Source: Psychrobacter urativorans (lineage in GTDB: Bacteria; Pseudomonadota; Gammaproteobacteria; Pseudomonadales; Moraxellaceae). Taken from it: DNA of 64,000 nt. Location of the stretch: assembly GCF_904846695.1 (NCBI RefSeq), contig NZ_CAJHBR010000010.1, forward strand, positions 1-64,000, read 5' to 3'. Under the pieces are notes generated by a model. That model ran no database searches. It had not been told where the DNA came from and was given only the letters and a program-made list of their open reading frames with translations. Made by a program: the position numbers and the translations under genes. Below are positions 8,253-15,329 of this stretch, one piece after another. Every line of letters starts with the position of its first letter. The stretch's first letter is position 1.

Positions 8253-8771
8253 ATGCAAACTGAAGGATGTATACAAGAAGATGCGGTACAGAAGATTATT
8301 AGTCAGTGGCAAAACCAAGGATTTGCTACTGATAGTTTGTTGGCAATGGAGACTATGGGGCGTATAAAGCGGTTAGAAGTGATATTAATGCGAAGGCTAT
8401 CTGCTAACTATAAGATAAACTATCAAATATCACGTTGGGAATTTGATGTGTTGGCGACATTAAGACGCACAGGAACCCCATATTTAATGAGCCCAACCGT
8501 TTTGTTTGATAGCATGATGGTTAGTTCTGGAACGATGACCAATCGCTTACAACATTTAGAAAAGAAGGCGCTCATTGAGCGTATTGATAACCCAGAGGAC
8601 AAACGGAGTTTATTAGTCAAACTGACTCCTAAGGGTCTTGAGTTGATTGATAGAGCCGTCGCATCACATGTGCAATTGCAGAATGACTTGATGATTGATA
8701 TGAGTGAGGAAGAGCTACTTATCATTAATTTATTATTAAAGAAAATTGAGAATAAACTTCCTATTGTTTAG
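8253..8771 (+). CDS. MarR-family transcriptional regulator
   Basis: A 172-aa protein with the MarR winged helix: RWEFDVLATLRRTGTPYLMS, then SSGTMTNRLQHLEKKALIER as recognition helix and IDNPEDKRSLLVKLTPKG as the wing. The start at ATG 8253 is chosen because GAGGAG lies about seven bases upstream; a TTG 24 bp earlier has no such site. It faces the EamA transporter gene across a shared intergenic region that should hold its operator, so it probably represses that transporter in the absence of a ligand. Confidence 0.85.
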   Translation: MQTEGCIQEDAVQKIISQWQNQGFATDSLLAMETMGRIKRLEVILMRRLSANYKINYQISRWEFDVLATLRRTGTPYLMSPTVLFDSMMVSSGTMTNRLQHLEKKALIERIDNPEDKRSLLVKLTPKGLELIDRAVASHVQLQNDLMIDMSEEELLIINLLLKKIENKLPIV

Positions 8772-8920
8772 ATAAAAAATGTCTTTATATAGAGATAAAT
8801 AATATATATAGCAATAATAATCGAAAACAATTGAACTTATCCTCAAAAAGCTTACTTAATATACATTACAAGTAAATCGTAATTCCATAACTTATGGAAG
8901 ATATCAATATCAGTAGAATA

Positions 8921-8975
8921 CAGCCTAATATACAAGTCCTCACCAAGGTACCGAACTTATTGAATCAGTTCAGCA
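8921..8975 (+). repeat. Dispersed intergenic repeat, copy B; gap 8772-9151
   Basis: Core CAAGTCCTCACCAAGGTACC with flanks CAGCCTAATAT and GAATCAGTTCAGC, a diverged member of the repeat family at 4474, 10849 and 14150. The rest of the 380-bp gap between the MarR gene and the next LysR gene is AT-rich and shows no open frame worth calling. Confidence 0.6.
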
Positions 8976-9151
8976 ATTATCAGCTCATTACATTGGTCAA
9001 GTGGAATATACAGTCATCGAAATATTAATGTTATTGTCTAGATGTTTAATAGAATAGATCAAAAAGCACTATGAACACATTGATAATCAACAGGCTATTA
9101 TTGACAATAGGTATACGTTGTTAAATTGATTAATTATTCTAGGTGGTTCTG

Positions 9152-10075
9152 CTAACTTTTTTCGTTAAGCTCTGAATTGAGCACACTAATAATTAATTGC
9201 CTCAGCCAATTATGCCCCGCATCGCCCTCACGGCGTTGATGCCATAGCAATTTAAAATCGAATGATTCAATTGGAAAAGGCGGTTCGAATATTTTAACCT
9301 GTGAGTCGCCATCAGTCAGATCAAAGCTACGCCGCGCCGCTGTCAAAATCAGGTCAGTACCAGCCACTAATTGATTAGCAATTCCCCAATGTGGCAAAGT
9401 CATTACAACATGACGACTTAATCCTGCGCCACTAAGTGCACGTTCAATCTCATTATTGGCACCTGACTGCATCGCAACGAGAATATGCGGTCGAGCCAAC
9501 CAACTATTCTTATCGACAGTACCACTCTCTGGCAAAGTGTTTTTGTCTGCCAAACAAGCAAAAGACTCAACAAACAGGGTGTGCATACGAAGCGCTTCTG
9601 GCACTTTGTCTGGGAAGACGCCGAAAGCCATGTCAGTTTCACCATCGAACACATCCGCCATCATCGCTTCGCGGCTTCCTTGACTCACCTCAAGCTCAAT
9701 ACCAGGCGCAAGCACTCTTAATGATTTCACCAAATCAGGTAGCAATACCCGCGCGCCATAGTCGGACATAGCCAGACGAAATACTCGCTTCGTACTGAGA
9801 GGGTTGAATTCAGGTGTCTCAATCAATGCACCAAGCTGCTCTAGAACATCCGTCAATGGCAGAATCAACTCGCTCGCTCGCGAAGTCAATTCCAATTTTC
9901 CCGAACGTCGAACCAATAGAGGGTCATCAAATATGGTACGTAAATGGGCCAGCGCGTGGCTAACTGCCGGCTGACTTTTATGTAACCGCAGAGCGGCTCG
10001 TGATACGTGCTTTTCCATTAATAATGCGTGCAACGTCACGAGCAAATTAAGGTCGATACGTCTTAAGTTATTCAT
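9152..10075 (-). CDS. LysR-family transcriptional regulator
   Basis: A 307-aa LysR protein from ATG 10075 (MNNLRRIDLNLLVTLHALLM). The HTH reads HVSRAALRLHKSQPAVSHAL, typical of the NodD/PcpR-like branch that begins RIDLNLL, followed by an effector domain with RLAMSDYGARVLLPDL. An upstream in-frame codon at 10111 would add 12 residues of poor fit. It is divergent from the YdcZ-like transporter gene at 10171 with less than 100 bp between, and most likely controls it. The effector is unknown. Confidence 0.85.
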   Translation of the reverse strand: MNNLRRIDLNLLVTLHALLMEKHVSRAALRLHKSQPAVSHALAHLRTIFDDPLLVRRSGKLELTSRASELILPLTDVLEQLGALIETPEFNPLSTKRVFRLAMSDYGARVLLPDLVKSLRVLAPGIELEVSQGSREAMMADVFDGETDMAFGVFPDKVPEALRMHTLFVESFACLADKNTLPESGTVDKNSWLARPHILVAMQSGANNEIERALSGAGLSRHVVMTLPHWGIANQLVAGTDLILTAARRSFDLTDGDSQVKIFEPPFPIESFDFKLLWHQRREGDAGHNWLRQLIISVLNSELNEKS

Positions 10076-10170
10076 ATGACGAATAGTGAAGTAAAAAAAC
10101 AATAATTTCAATTCAAATTTTTAATATGAAATAATTATTCCAGGAAATTAAATAAATCTGGAGCAAACGT

Positions 10171-10740
10171 ATGAATCTATCACTTACTGGTATCTCTTTT
10201 GCCATTATCGCCATAATTGCTGGTGCTTTAGTCCCTCTCCAAGCTGCGAGTAACGCTGAATTAGGCCGTGCCCTTGGCCATCCTCTTTGGGCGACAGTAG
10301 TGTCGTTATTGGTGAGTGTGCTTATAACGATACCTGTGATTCTCGCTATGCGTGTCCCTGCGCCAATATTAGGAGAAATCGGACAATTACCAATGTGGGC
10401 ATGGTTTGGTGGCATAGCTGGCGTCATCTATATTACATCCGCATTAATTCTTGTCCCTCGTTTAGGCGCAACTCGCTTTATTGTTTGCGTGATAGCGGGT
10501 CAAATGCTTATTTCATTAATATTGGACCAATACGGTCTTATGAATTTACCGGTGAAAGAAATAAATGCTGGGCGTTTAGTAGGTGTTACTTTTGTTCTAC
10601 TAGGCATGATTATGGTGCTGTGGCTTACCCCTTCATCTCCCAATCTAGGCGATGTTAAAGCTGACATGACTGGCAATGTAAATACCATAGAAAGTAAGCC
10701 TACAAGCAGTGTTAAGCCTGTTTCTCATTTTGAGAGTTAG
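10171..10740 (+). CDS. DMT-superfamily transporter, YdcZ/DUF606 type
   Basis: A 189-aa membrane protein with five hydrophobic helices. The segments AGALVPLQAASNAELGRAL, WAWFGGIAGVIYITSALIL and GATRFIVCVIAGQMLISLIL are hallmarks of the DUF606/YdcZ half-size DMT family, whose members often work as dimers. The C-terminus has a polar tail after the last helix. GGAG at about 10160 precedes the ATG. It is divergently paired with a LysR gene. Substrate unknown. Confidence 0.8.
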   Translation: MNLSLTGISFAIIAIIAGALVPLQAASNAELGRALGHPLWATVVSLLVSVLITIPVILAMRVPAPILGEIGQLPMWAWFGGIAGVIYITSALILVPRLGATRFIVCVIAGQMLISLILDQYGLMNLPVKEINAGRLVGVTFVLLGMIMVLWLTPSSPNLGDVKADMTGNVNTIESKPTSSVKPVSHFES

Positions 10741-10848
10741 TGATTCATAGCTCAATGTATAAGCAATGGGGATTAAGTGCTTAAATGCCATTTGGTGATT
10801 TTATTGAGCTTATAAAAACTAATAGAAAGTCTCATTTGAGCATACCTA

Positions 10849-11021
10849 TGGCGAACCAATCAGGTGCTTTCACTGATTCGGTACCCTAGTGAGGACTTGA
10901 ATATTAAGCTGTCGGCTAATGGTATCAACGTTTTAACTCGCTAAAACAGTCACAGTGTACTTCGTGGTGTACTTACCATACATATTCTATCTGTGATCGA
11001 TGCGCTATACAGGCATCAATG
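10849..11021 (-). repeat. Dispersed intergenic repeat, copy C (longest); gap 10741-11137
   Basis: On the minus strand this holds, in order, GATGCCTGTATAGCGCATCG, a palindromic AAGTACAC element, GATACCATTAGCC, the core TTCAAGTCCTCACTAGGGT and a hairpin arm (ACCGAATCAGTG then CTGATTGGTTCGCC). It aligns with copy D over about 130 bp, which defines the unit. It fills much of the 397-bp gap between the YdcZ-like and BASS-like genes; nothing else is visible there. Confidence 0.7.
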
Positions 11022-11137
11022 TGGTAGGTATATGAGACACCTCGGAATTTTAATACTCTCTAAGATTGTTGGATATCAAACAATCCCAGCGTGGTTCAGC
11101 ATATGTATCAAAAAAACATTTTTTATTAGGAAAGGCC

Positions 11138-12079
11138 ATGCTTCTTAGTTTTATTGCGCGCCATAGCACATTAATTATGCCAGTTTGTGCAATTATGGGC
11201 TTTGTTTTTCCAAACTTATCCAATGCAGTATTGGTATATTTACCCCAAATATTGTTCTTCTTGATGTTTTTTACTTTACTAGGCATTGACCAATATGCAC
11301 TTTTAAAGCGTATAGCGACAAGCTATGTATGGGTTTTTGCCTTGTTACAAAGCGGGGGCATGAGTCTAGCTTTAATAGTAATTGCTTATGCACTCGGTGT
11401 ACGTGGCGATTGGCTATTGGCGATTGCAGGTCTTGGTGCCACTGCCCCATTATTCGGTAGTGGTGCGTTGGTCAATGCGGTGGGATTTGATGCACAACTG
11501 GCGACGGCAAAAACTATCGCTGCTACGCTCGTTATGCCCTGTACATTATTAGGCGTATTATGGCTATTAGGCGATGAAAGTTCGAATTTAGACGTTGGTC
11601 TTTATGTCAAACGCTTGTTAGTTTATATTTTCATGCCAATGGTGCTAGCTGTGGGAGTGCGTCGGTTTGTTCCACCTGCTATTTTGTCACGTTATTATCC
11701 CAAAATTGGGCAGTTTAATATTTTACTGCTGATGTTGTTTCCACTGGGACTGATGGCAGGATTTCGTACTACGTTTGACCATAATCCCTGGCAAGCGTTG
11801 TTATTACTAGTGCTAAGTTCGGTATTGGCATTGGTGTTTTATTTTACCGCTTATATAATATATCGGCGTTTTGGCTATGAGAATGCTATTGTCGCGGCGC
11901 TGGTATGTGGCGGACGCAATGTATTACTTTCTTACACCATAACTGTACCCTTTATGGGTGCGGTGTTTCTACCGTTACTGGGTGCTTTTCAATTACCAAT
12001 GTTTTGCTTACCCTTACTGGGCAAATATATGGCAAAACGCCATACAACTAGGCCTATGGATTTAAAATCAAGTTTTTGA
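11138..12079 (+). CDS. BASS-like (bile acid:sodium symporter superfamily) membrane protein
   Basis: A 313-aa protein with nine or ten hydrophobic segments. IMGFVFPNLSNAVLVYLPQI near the start, GLGATAPLFGSGALVNAVGF in the middle and a late ALVCGGRNVLLSYTITVPF fit the two-repeat fold of the BASS superfamily, including the helix-breaking Gly/Pro-rich crossover regions. The ATG at 11138 is preceded by AGGAAAGG, which decides it over codons further up. Anion or organic acid transport is likely, but the substrate is not known. It stands alone before the second serine-recombinase element. Confidence 0.65.
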   Translation: MLLSFIARHSTLIMPVCAIMGFVFPNLSNAVLVYLPQILFFLMFFTLLGIDQYALLKRIATSYVWVFALLQSGGMSLALIVIAYALGVRGDWLLAIAGLGATAPLFGSGALVNAVGFDAQLATAKTIAATLVMPCTLLGVLWLLGDESSNLDVGLYVKRLLVYIFMPMVLAVGVRRFVPPAILSRYYPKIGQFNILLLMLFPLGLMAGFRTTFDHNPWQALLLLVLSSVLALVFYFTAYIIYRRFGYENAIVAALVCGGRNVLLSYTITVPFMGAVFLPLLGAFQLPMFCLPLLGKYMAKRHTTRPMDLKSSF

Positions 12080-12131
12080 ACAGCCAGACTGTTAATAGAT
12101 GATTTATCGTTTAAAGGATTTATTTTTTGAG

Positions 12132-12949
12132 TATATCCCAGCGGAACCATCTAAAAAGGCTCATTAATCAATTAATAGACTACTCATAGTAGACTGCTGT
12201 AGTGGAACCACTCAATGAGCAGTGATCAGTTTCGATATTTCCTTGGCCACATCAGCGATCAGATGCCGTGAGCAATTGGCCATTTTTTGAATATCAGAAT
12301 AGCTATGACCTGATTTGAGTAGACTAGCGATGATCTTGCGCTTTTCGGTATCTTTCTTACGTCCTGAATACTTACCTTCTAACTTAGCACGAGCAATACC
12401 TTGCATTTGACGGTTACGGCGATCCTCATAGTCTTTTCGAGCAATGGCGGCGAGCATATCCAGCATCATTGAGTTGATAGCCTGCAATATACTGCTCATA
12501 AATTCAGTGCTGCTTTCAGATTGAAGGGCCATATAGGAGGTCGGCAGCTCTTTTGATACGATAGATAGCTTTTTTTCTGATAGCATTCTTTTGAGAGTAT
12601 CCCAATCAGCTTGGTTCAAACGCGCTAAGCGATCAATTTGCTCAACTAAGATAACATCGCCCTTATGAGCGTCTTCAATCAACTGCATAAGCTTGGGTCG
12701 CACCAAGATAGCTCCTGATTCGTTTTCGACATAGAAGGCGGCAATTTTGTGGCCATGATCGTTGGCAAATGCTATGAGTTCGCTTTTGGCACGCTTAGCG
12801 TCTTGTTCTTTGGTAGACGCTCGTAGATACGCTCTAATAAACATAAACACCTAAAATAGTCTGTTATAAGTGGTTCCATTATAGCAGTCTGTTTTAAGTA
12901 GTCTGTTAATAGGTTTGAAGGGTGAAATAACTGGTTCCCTTGGGGTATA
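12132..12949 (-). mobile_element. Serine-recombinase element, copy 2 (complete, about 818 bp)
   Basis: The outer ends are inverted repeats: TATATCCCAGCGGAACCA at 12132-12149 and the complement of TGGTTCCCTTGGGGTATA at 12932-12949. Inside each end is a second inverted motif of about 35 bp built from AGACTACT, AGACTGCT and TGGAACCACT (about 12176-12215, and the complement of about 12866-12914). The only gene is the serine recombinase. I see no obvious target duplication. No DDE transposase is present, so the element either moves by its recombinase or uses a transposase in trans. Confidence 0.7.
12212..12850 (-). CDS. Serine recombinase (resolvase/invertase family), copy 2
   Basis: A 212-aa protein nearly identical to the 1372-2010 product, with the same catalytic motif AYLRASTKEQDA, the same VEQIDRLARL motif and a C-terminal HTH (SGHSYSDIQKMANCSRH) that carries several of the few differences. 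Differences in the DNA-recognition helix could mean slightly different site preference, or simple drift. The gene fills almost the whole element between its nested inverted repeats. Confidence 0.85.
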   Translation of the reverse strand: MFMFIRAYLRASTKEQDAKRAKSELIAFANDHGHKIAAFYVENESGAILVRPKLMQLIEDAHKGDVILVEQIDRLARLNQADWDTLKRMLSEKKLSIVSKELPTSYMALQSESSTEFMSSILQAINSMMLDMLAAIARKDYEDRRNRQMQGIARAKLEGKYSGRKKDTEKRKIIASLLKSGHSYSDIQKMANCSRHLIADVAKEISKLITAH

Positions 12950-12961
12950 ACCCAATCGAAC

Positions 12962-13291
12962 CTATTGAAATAGCTCATCTAGTTTTGCGACAGCATCATC
13001 ATATTCTTTGCCTGGATCTAGAAATGCTGTTTTAAATGAATAGTAATCTGCCAAAAACTCCAATGAGCATCCGCCTAAAGATTTTGCTTTTTCCATAAGC
13101 TTCATTCTAGAATCAAAAGGTATATACCATGAGTCATCTTCTAATAAGCAATTAACTAACATATCGACATCGAAGCATTCTTCTACTGCTTTATCAAATT
13201 TACTGAAAACATCTCTCCATGCCCCCATATCTGTATCTACTTTTGCTTCAGACATTTTCCTAATTTGAGTACTAATGCTACAGATATTCAC
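12962..13291 (-). CDS. Small acidic protein of unknown function
   Basis: A 109-aa soluble acidic protein (segments MGAWRDVFSKFDKAVEECFD and DPGKEYDDAVAKLDELF). I chose the GTG at 13291 because AGAGG lies five bases before it; an internal ATG at 13255 has AGGA only two bases away. No signal or membrane segment. It sits just beyond the serine-recombinase element and before two other orphan genes in the same direction. Size, acidity and setting would suit an orphan immunity protein, but I see no family signature. Confidence 0.6.
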   Translation of the reverse strand: MNICSISTQIRKMSEAKVDTDMGAWRDVFSKFDKAVEECFDVDMLVNCLLEDDSWYIPFDSRMKLMEKAKSLGGCSLEFLADYYSFKTAFLDPGKEYDDAVAKLDELFQ

Positions 13292-13447
13292 TTATACCTC
13301 TACTTAAGTTCCAGAAAATAAATATCCAAACATATCTAGAATATAGCTTAAAGCACCCTCAACATAAGCTACGATGGAGAGATTGCAAAAGCTAACTTAA
13401 TAGTTTTCAATCAATGACCTCATAGGTATTAAGATTATATCTGAAAC

Positions 13448-13475
13448 CTACTGTTCGATGCCTGTATAGCGCACC
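13448..13475 (+). repeat. Partial dispersed-repeat segment
   Basis: TTCGATGCCTGTATAGCGCA then CCGATC matches the complement of 10996-11020 in copy C, so this is the outer arm of the same repeat without its core. A more diverged trace (CCCTGTATAACGCAC) lies near 5128. These arms fall 3' of the leftward genes at 13516 and 5182. Confidence 0.5.
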
Positions 13476-13515
13476 GATCCTGAATTAATATAAAATAATG
13501 CGACTTTTAGGAATG

Positions 13516-14016
13516 TTAGGAGTCATAAAGCTCAATTTCACTCGGTAATGTTTGTTCAAAAAAAATAACAACTAGATCAACTCCTTCTCCAGCTATATAA
13601 ACCACAAAATCCCTATCTGGATATGTTTTTTGTAAGTGAAGCTCCCAGTTGTCCTTGATTAAATTGGCTAAGTTTTCTATGGTAGAGTCTGAAGTATTTT
13701 CAGAAGTATTCAAAAATATATCTGCAATACTACACATATTTATTTGTGCTTGAGCAATGTGTAAATCTTTGCCTTGTAATAGCCATGAATCAAAACGTTG
13801 ACATATAGACTGTTTTTTATTTTCATTTTTACAACGTATTACACAGCCTTTATATATAATTGTTCTAGGTGCTAGTACTGTAATAAAGAGCTCTATATCT
13901 TCCGGATAGATCTCCCAGCTAATATAGTCGGAAATATCATCTTCTGAATATTTTTTATCATTGTTTTTCTCATTATTATCCCATTTTTCATACCGCCAGT
14001 TAATTATGCGATTCAT
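13516..14016 (-). CDS. Hypothetical protein
   Basis: A 166-aa soluble protein starting at ATG 14016 (MNRIINWRYEKWDNNEKN), which has GGAG six bases upstream; a GTG four codons earlier overlaps that site. It is acidic with several aromatic residues and a C-terminal beta-rich stretch (FVVYIAGEGVDLVVIFFEQ). No signal peptide or known motif. The gene is flanked by pieces of the dispersed repeat on both sides and points the same way as its neighbours. Function unknown. Confidence 0.6.
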   Translation of the reverse strand: MNRIINWRYEKWDNNEKNNDKKYSEDDISDYISWEIYPEDIELFITVLAPRTIIYKGCVIRCKNENKKQSICQRFDSWLLQGKDLHIAQAQINMCSIADIFLNTSENTSDSTIENLANLIKDNWELHLQKTYPDRDFVVYIAGEGVDLVVIFFEQTLPSEIELYDS

Positions 14017-14149
14017 AACCTTCTCCACTTAACTTTCTATCTTTTATCAAGATAAGATAAGCTCTATCCTGAAACCTCAAACGATATTGGAAATTGATTT
14101 ATAGTGCTTGTAACTGATATCAGGTAGTTAGAATGAGTACTCCATCGCT

Positions 14150-14284
14150 TAATCAGTACACTGTGAAGTACACTGCTGTTACTCCAACAACTCGAACAAT
14201 CGCTACCACTAGCCTACAGCCTTATGTTCAAGTCCTCACTAGGGAACCGAACTAGTGAAAGTACCTGATTGGTTCGGTATAGGT
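14150..14284 (+). repeat. Dispersed intergenic repeat, copy D; gap 14017-14348
   Basis: Runs from AGTACACTGTGAAGTACACTG through CTACCACTAGCC and the core TTCAAGTCCTCACTAGGGA to GGTTCGGTATAGG. ACCGAAC at 14246-14252 and GTTCGGT at 14272-14278 are a perfect inverted repeat with a 19-base loop, so the RNA or single strand can fold. It occupies most of the 332-bp gap between two orphan genes; no promoter is obvious in the remainder. Confidence 0.7.
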
Positions 14285-14348
14285 AGAGCTTAAAAAAGCC
14301 ACATATATTAGACCCTGAAGAATCTAAGAAATAACCGTTTTTTGAGGC

Positions 14349-15116
14349 CTACTGTTGATTTGGTTTTTGTACGTTGGGCATATTGTCATAACACTTAAGA
14401 AGCGTCTGTTCTGGCGTTAAATTTTTATCATTATGCCAATATACTATTTTTAACCACATAGCCGCTGTAGAGTACTGACCATAGCCTAGCCATGGGTGAT
14501 CTTCTAAATTAGCTACCAATAACTTTCTACCTAACTCAATCATAGTTGCATCATCATGAACGGGGTTTAACTTGTTCTGACAAACTAAATAACCATAGTC
14601 TCTAGGTTTTATCACTTTTGTTTTTAAAGAAAATTTTTTCTGCCCATGATACTTCTCAAATTCATCAATCCCAGCTTGATAATTTTCTGCTTGAATACAT
14701 AAGGCTAAATAGTCATCTAAAGCATCGGTTCTAAACTTTCTTTTTTCATACCAATCTCCAGACACATAGTTATCAGCAAAAATAGTTCTAGCATGTTGCC
14801 AGTCTTCTTGGCTGTCTACGCCTGTATATAGCCATTTTGCAAGTGCTAGGTGTTTATATAGGTTATATTTGTGGAAAGTTGCACTTTCATAAGGACCATC
14901 AAAAACCTCATTAGTGTCAATAGCCATTTGCATCCACTCAATACGACTGGGTAGGATAACCTGAGTTTCTGGTTTTAAGCCGACTATCCAATAACCAATA
15001 AGCATATTGATATTGCTCAAAGCAACATTACCCATCGGTCTTTCTGCATCATACTTCGTATCGATTAAGAAATCGATCATTGCAGTTTCTCTTCGTCTCA
15101 CTGGATTGAATAGCAT
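14349..15116 (-). CDS. Hypothetical protein, possible immunity-type
   Basis: A 255-aa soluble protein rich in Trp, Tyr and Asp, mostly alpha-helical by composition, with repeated helical segments such as YKHLALAKWLYTGVDSQEDW and DYLALCIQAENYQAGIDEFE that suggest a TPR-like or all-helical immunity fold. ATG 15116 has GGAG six bases upstream. It lies between the orphan genes at 12962-14016 and the recombinase trio. Immunity proteins of this size and style are common cargo of such islands, but no matching toxin is visible here, so the role is a guess. Confidence 0.6.
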   Translation of the reverse strand: MLFNPVRRRETAMIDFLIDTKYDAERPMGNVALSNINMLIGYWIVGLKPETQVILPSRIEWMQMAIDTNEVFDGPYESATFHKYNLYKHLALAKWLYTGVDSQEDWQHARTIFADNYVSGDWYEKRKFRTDALDDYLALCIQAENYQAGIDEFEKYHGQKKFSLKTKVIKPRDYGYLVCQNKLNPVHDDATMIELGRKLLVANLEDHPWLGYGQYSTAAMWLKIVYWHNDKNLTPEQTLLKCYDNMPNVQKPNQQ

Positions 15117-15329
15117 GCGTTACTCCAAATAAATATTATCCAGTACTTTACTTTTAATACCTAGGAACAGTTTACGACCTTAGATCACTACCTTTCACTA
15201 TCTGAAATGGGCGGTACAAAACAGTAAAAAATCCCGACTGTTCTCATAACGGGCATTATGGTAAATAGGTCTAGACAATAAAAAGCCAATAGTATTGGTG
15301 TTTTAAAATATAACTACTAAGCATAATCC

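Noticed and set aside
9418..9771. Several open frames on both strands inside the second LysR gene
   Set aside because: Shadows of the LysR coding frame, with Cys/Ser/Arg-rich composition typical of wrong frames.
4474..14284. Dispersed repeats as integron attC sites
   Set aside because: No integron integrase is present, I could not find a paired RYYYAAC/GTTRRRY core, and the genes between copies are not in cassette orientation with one copy each.
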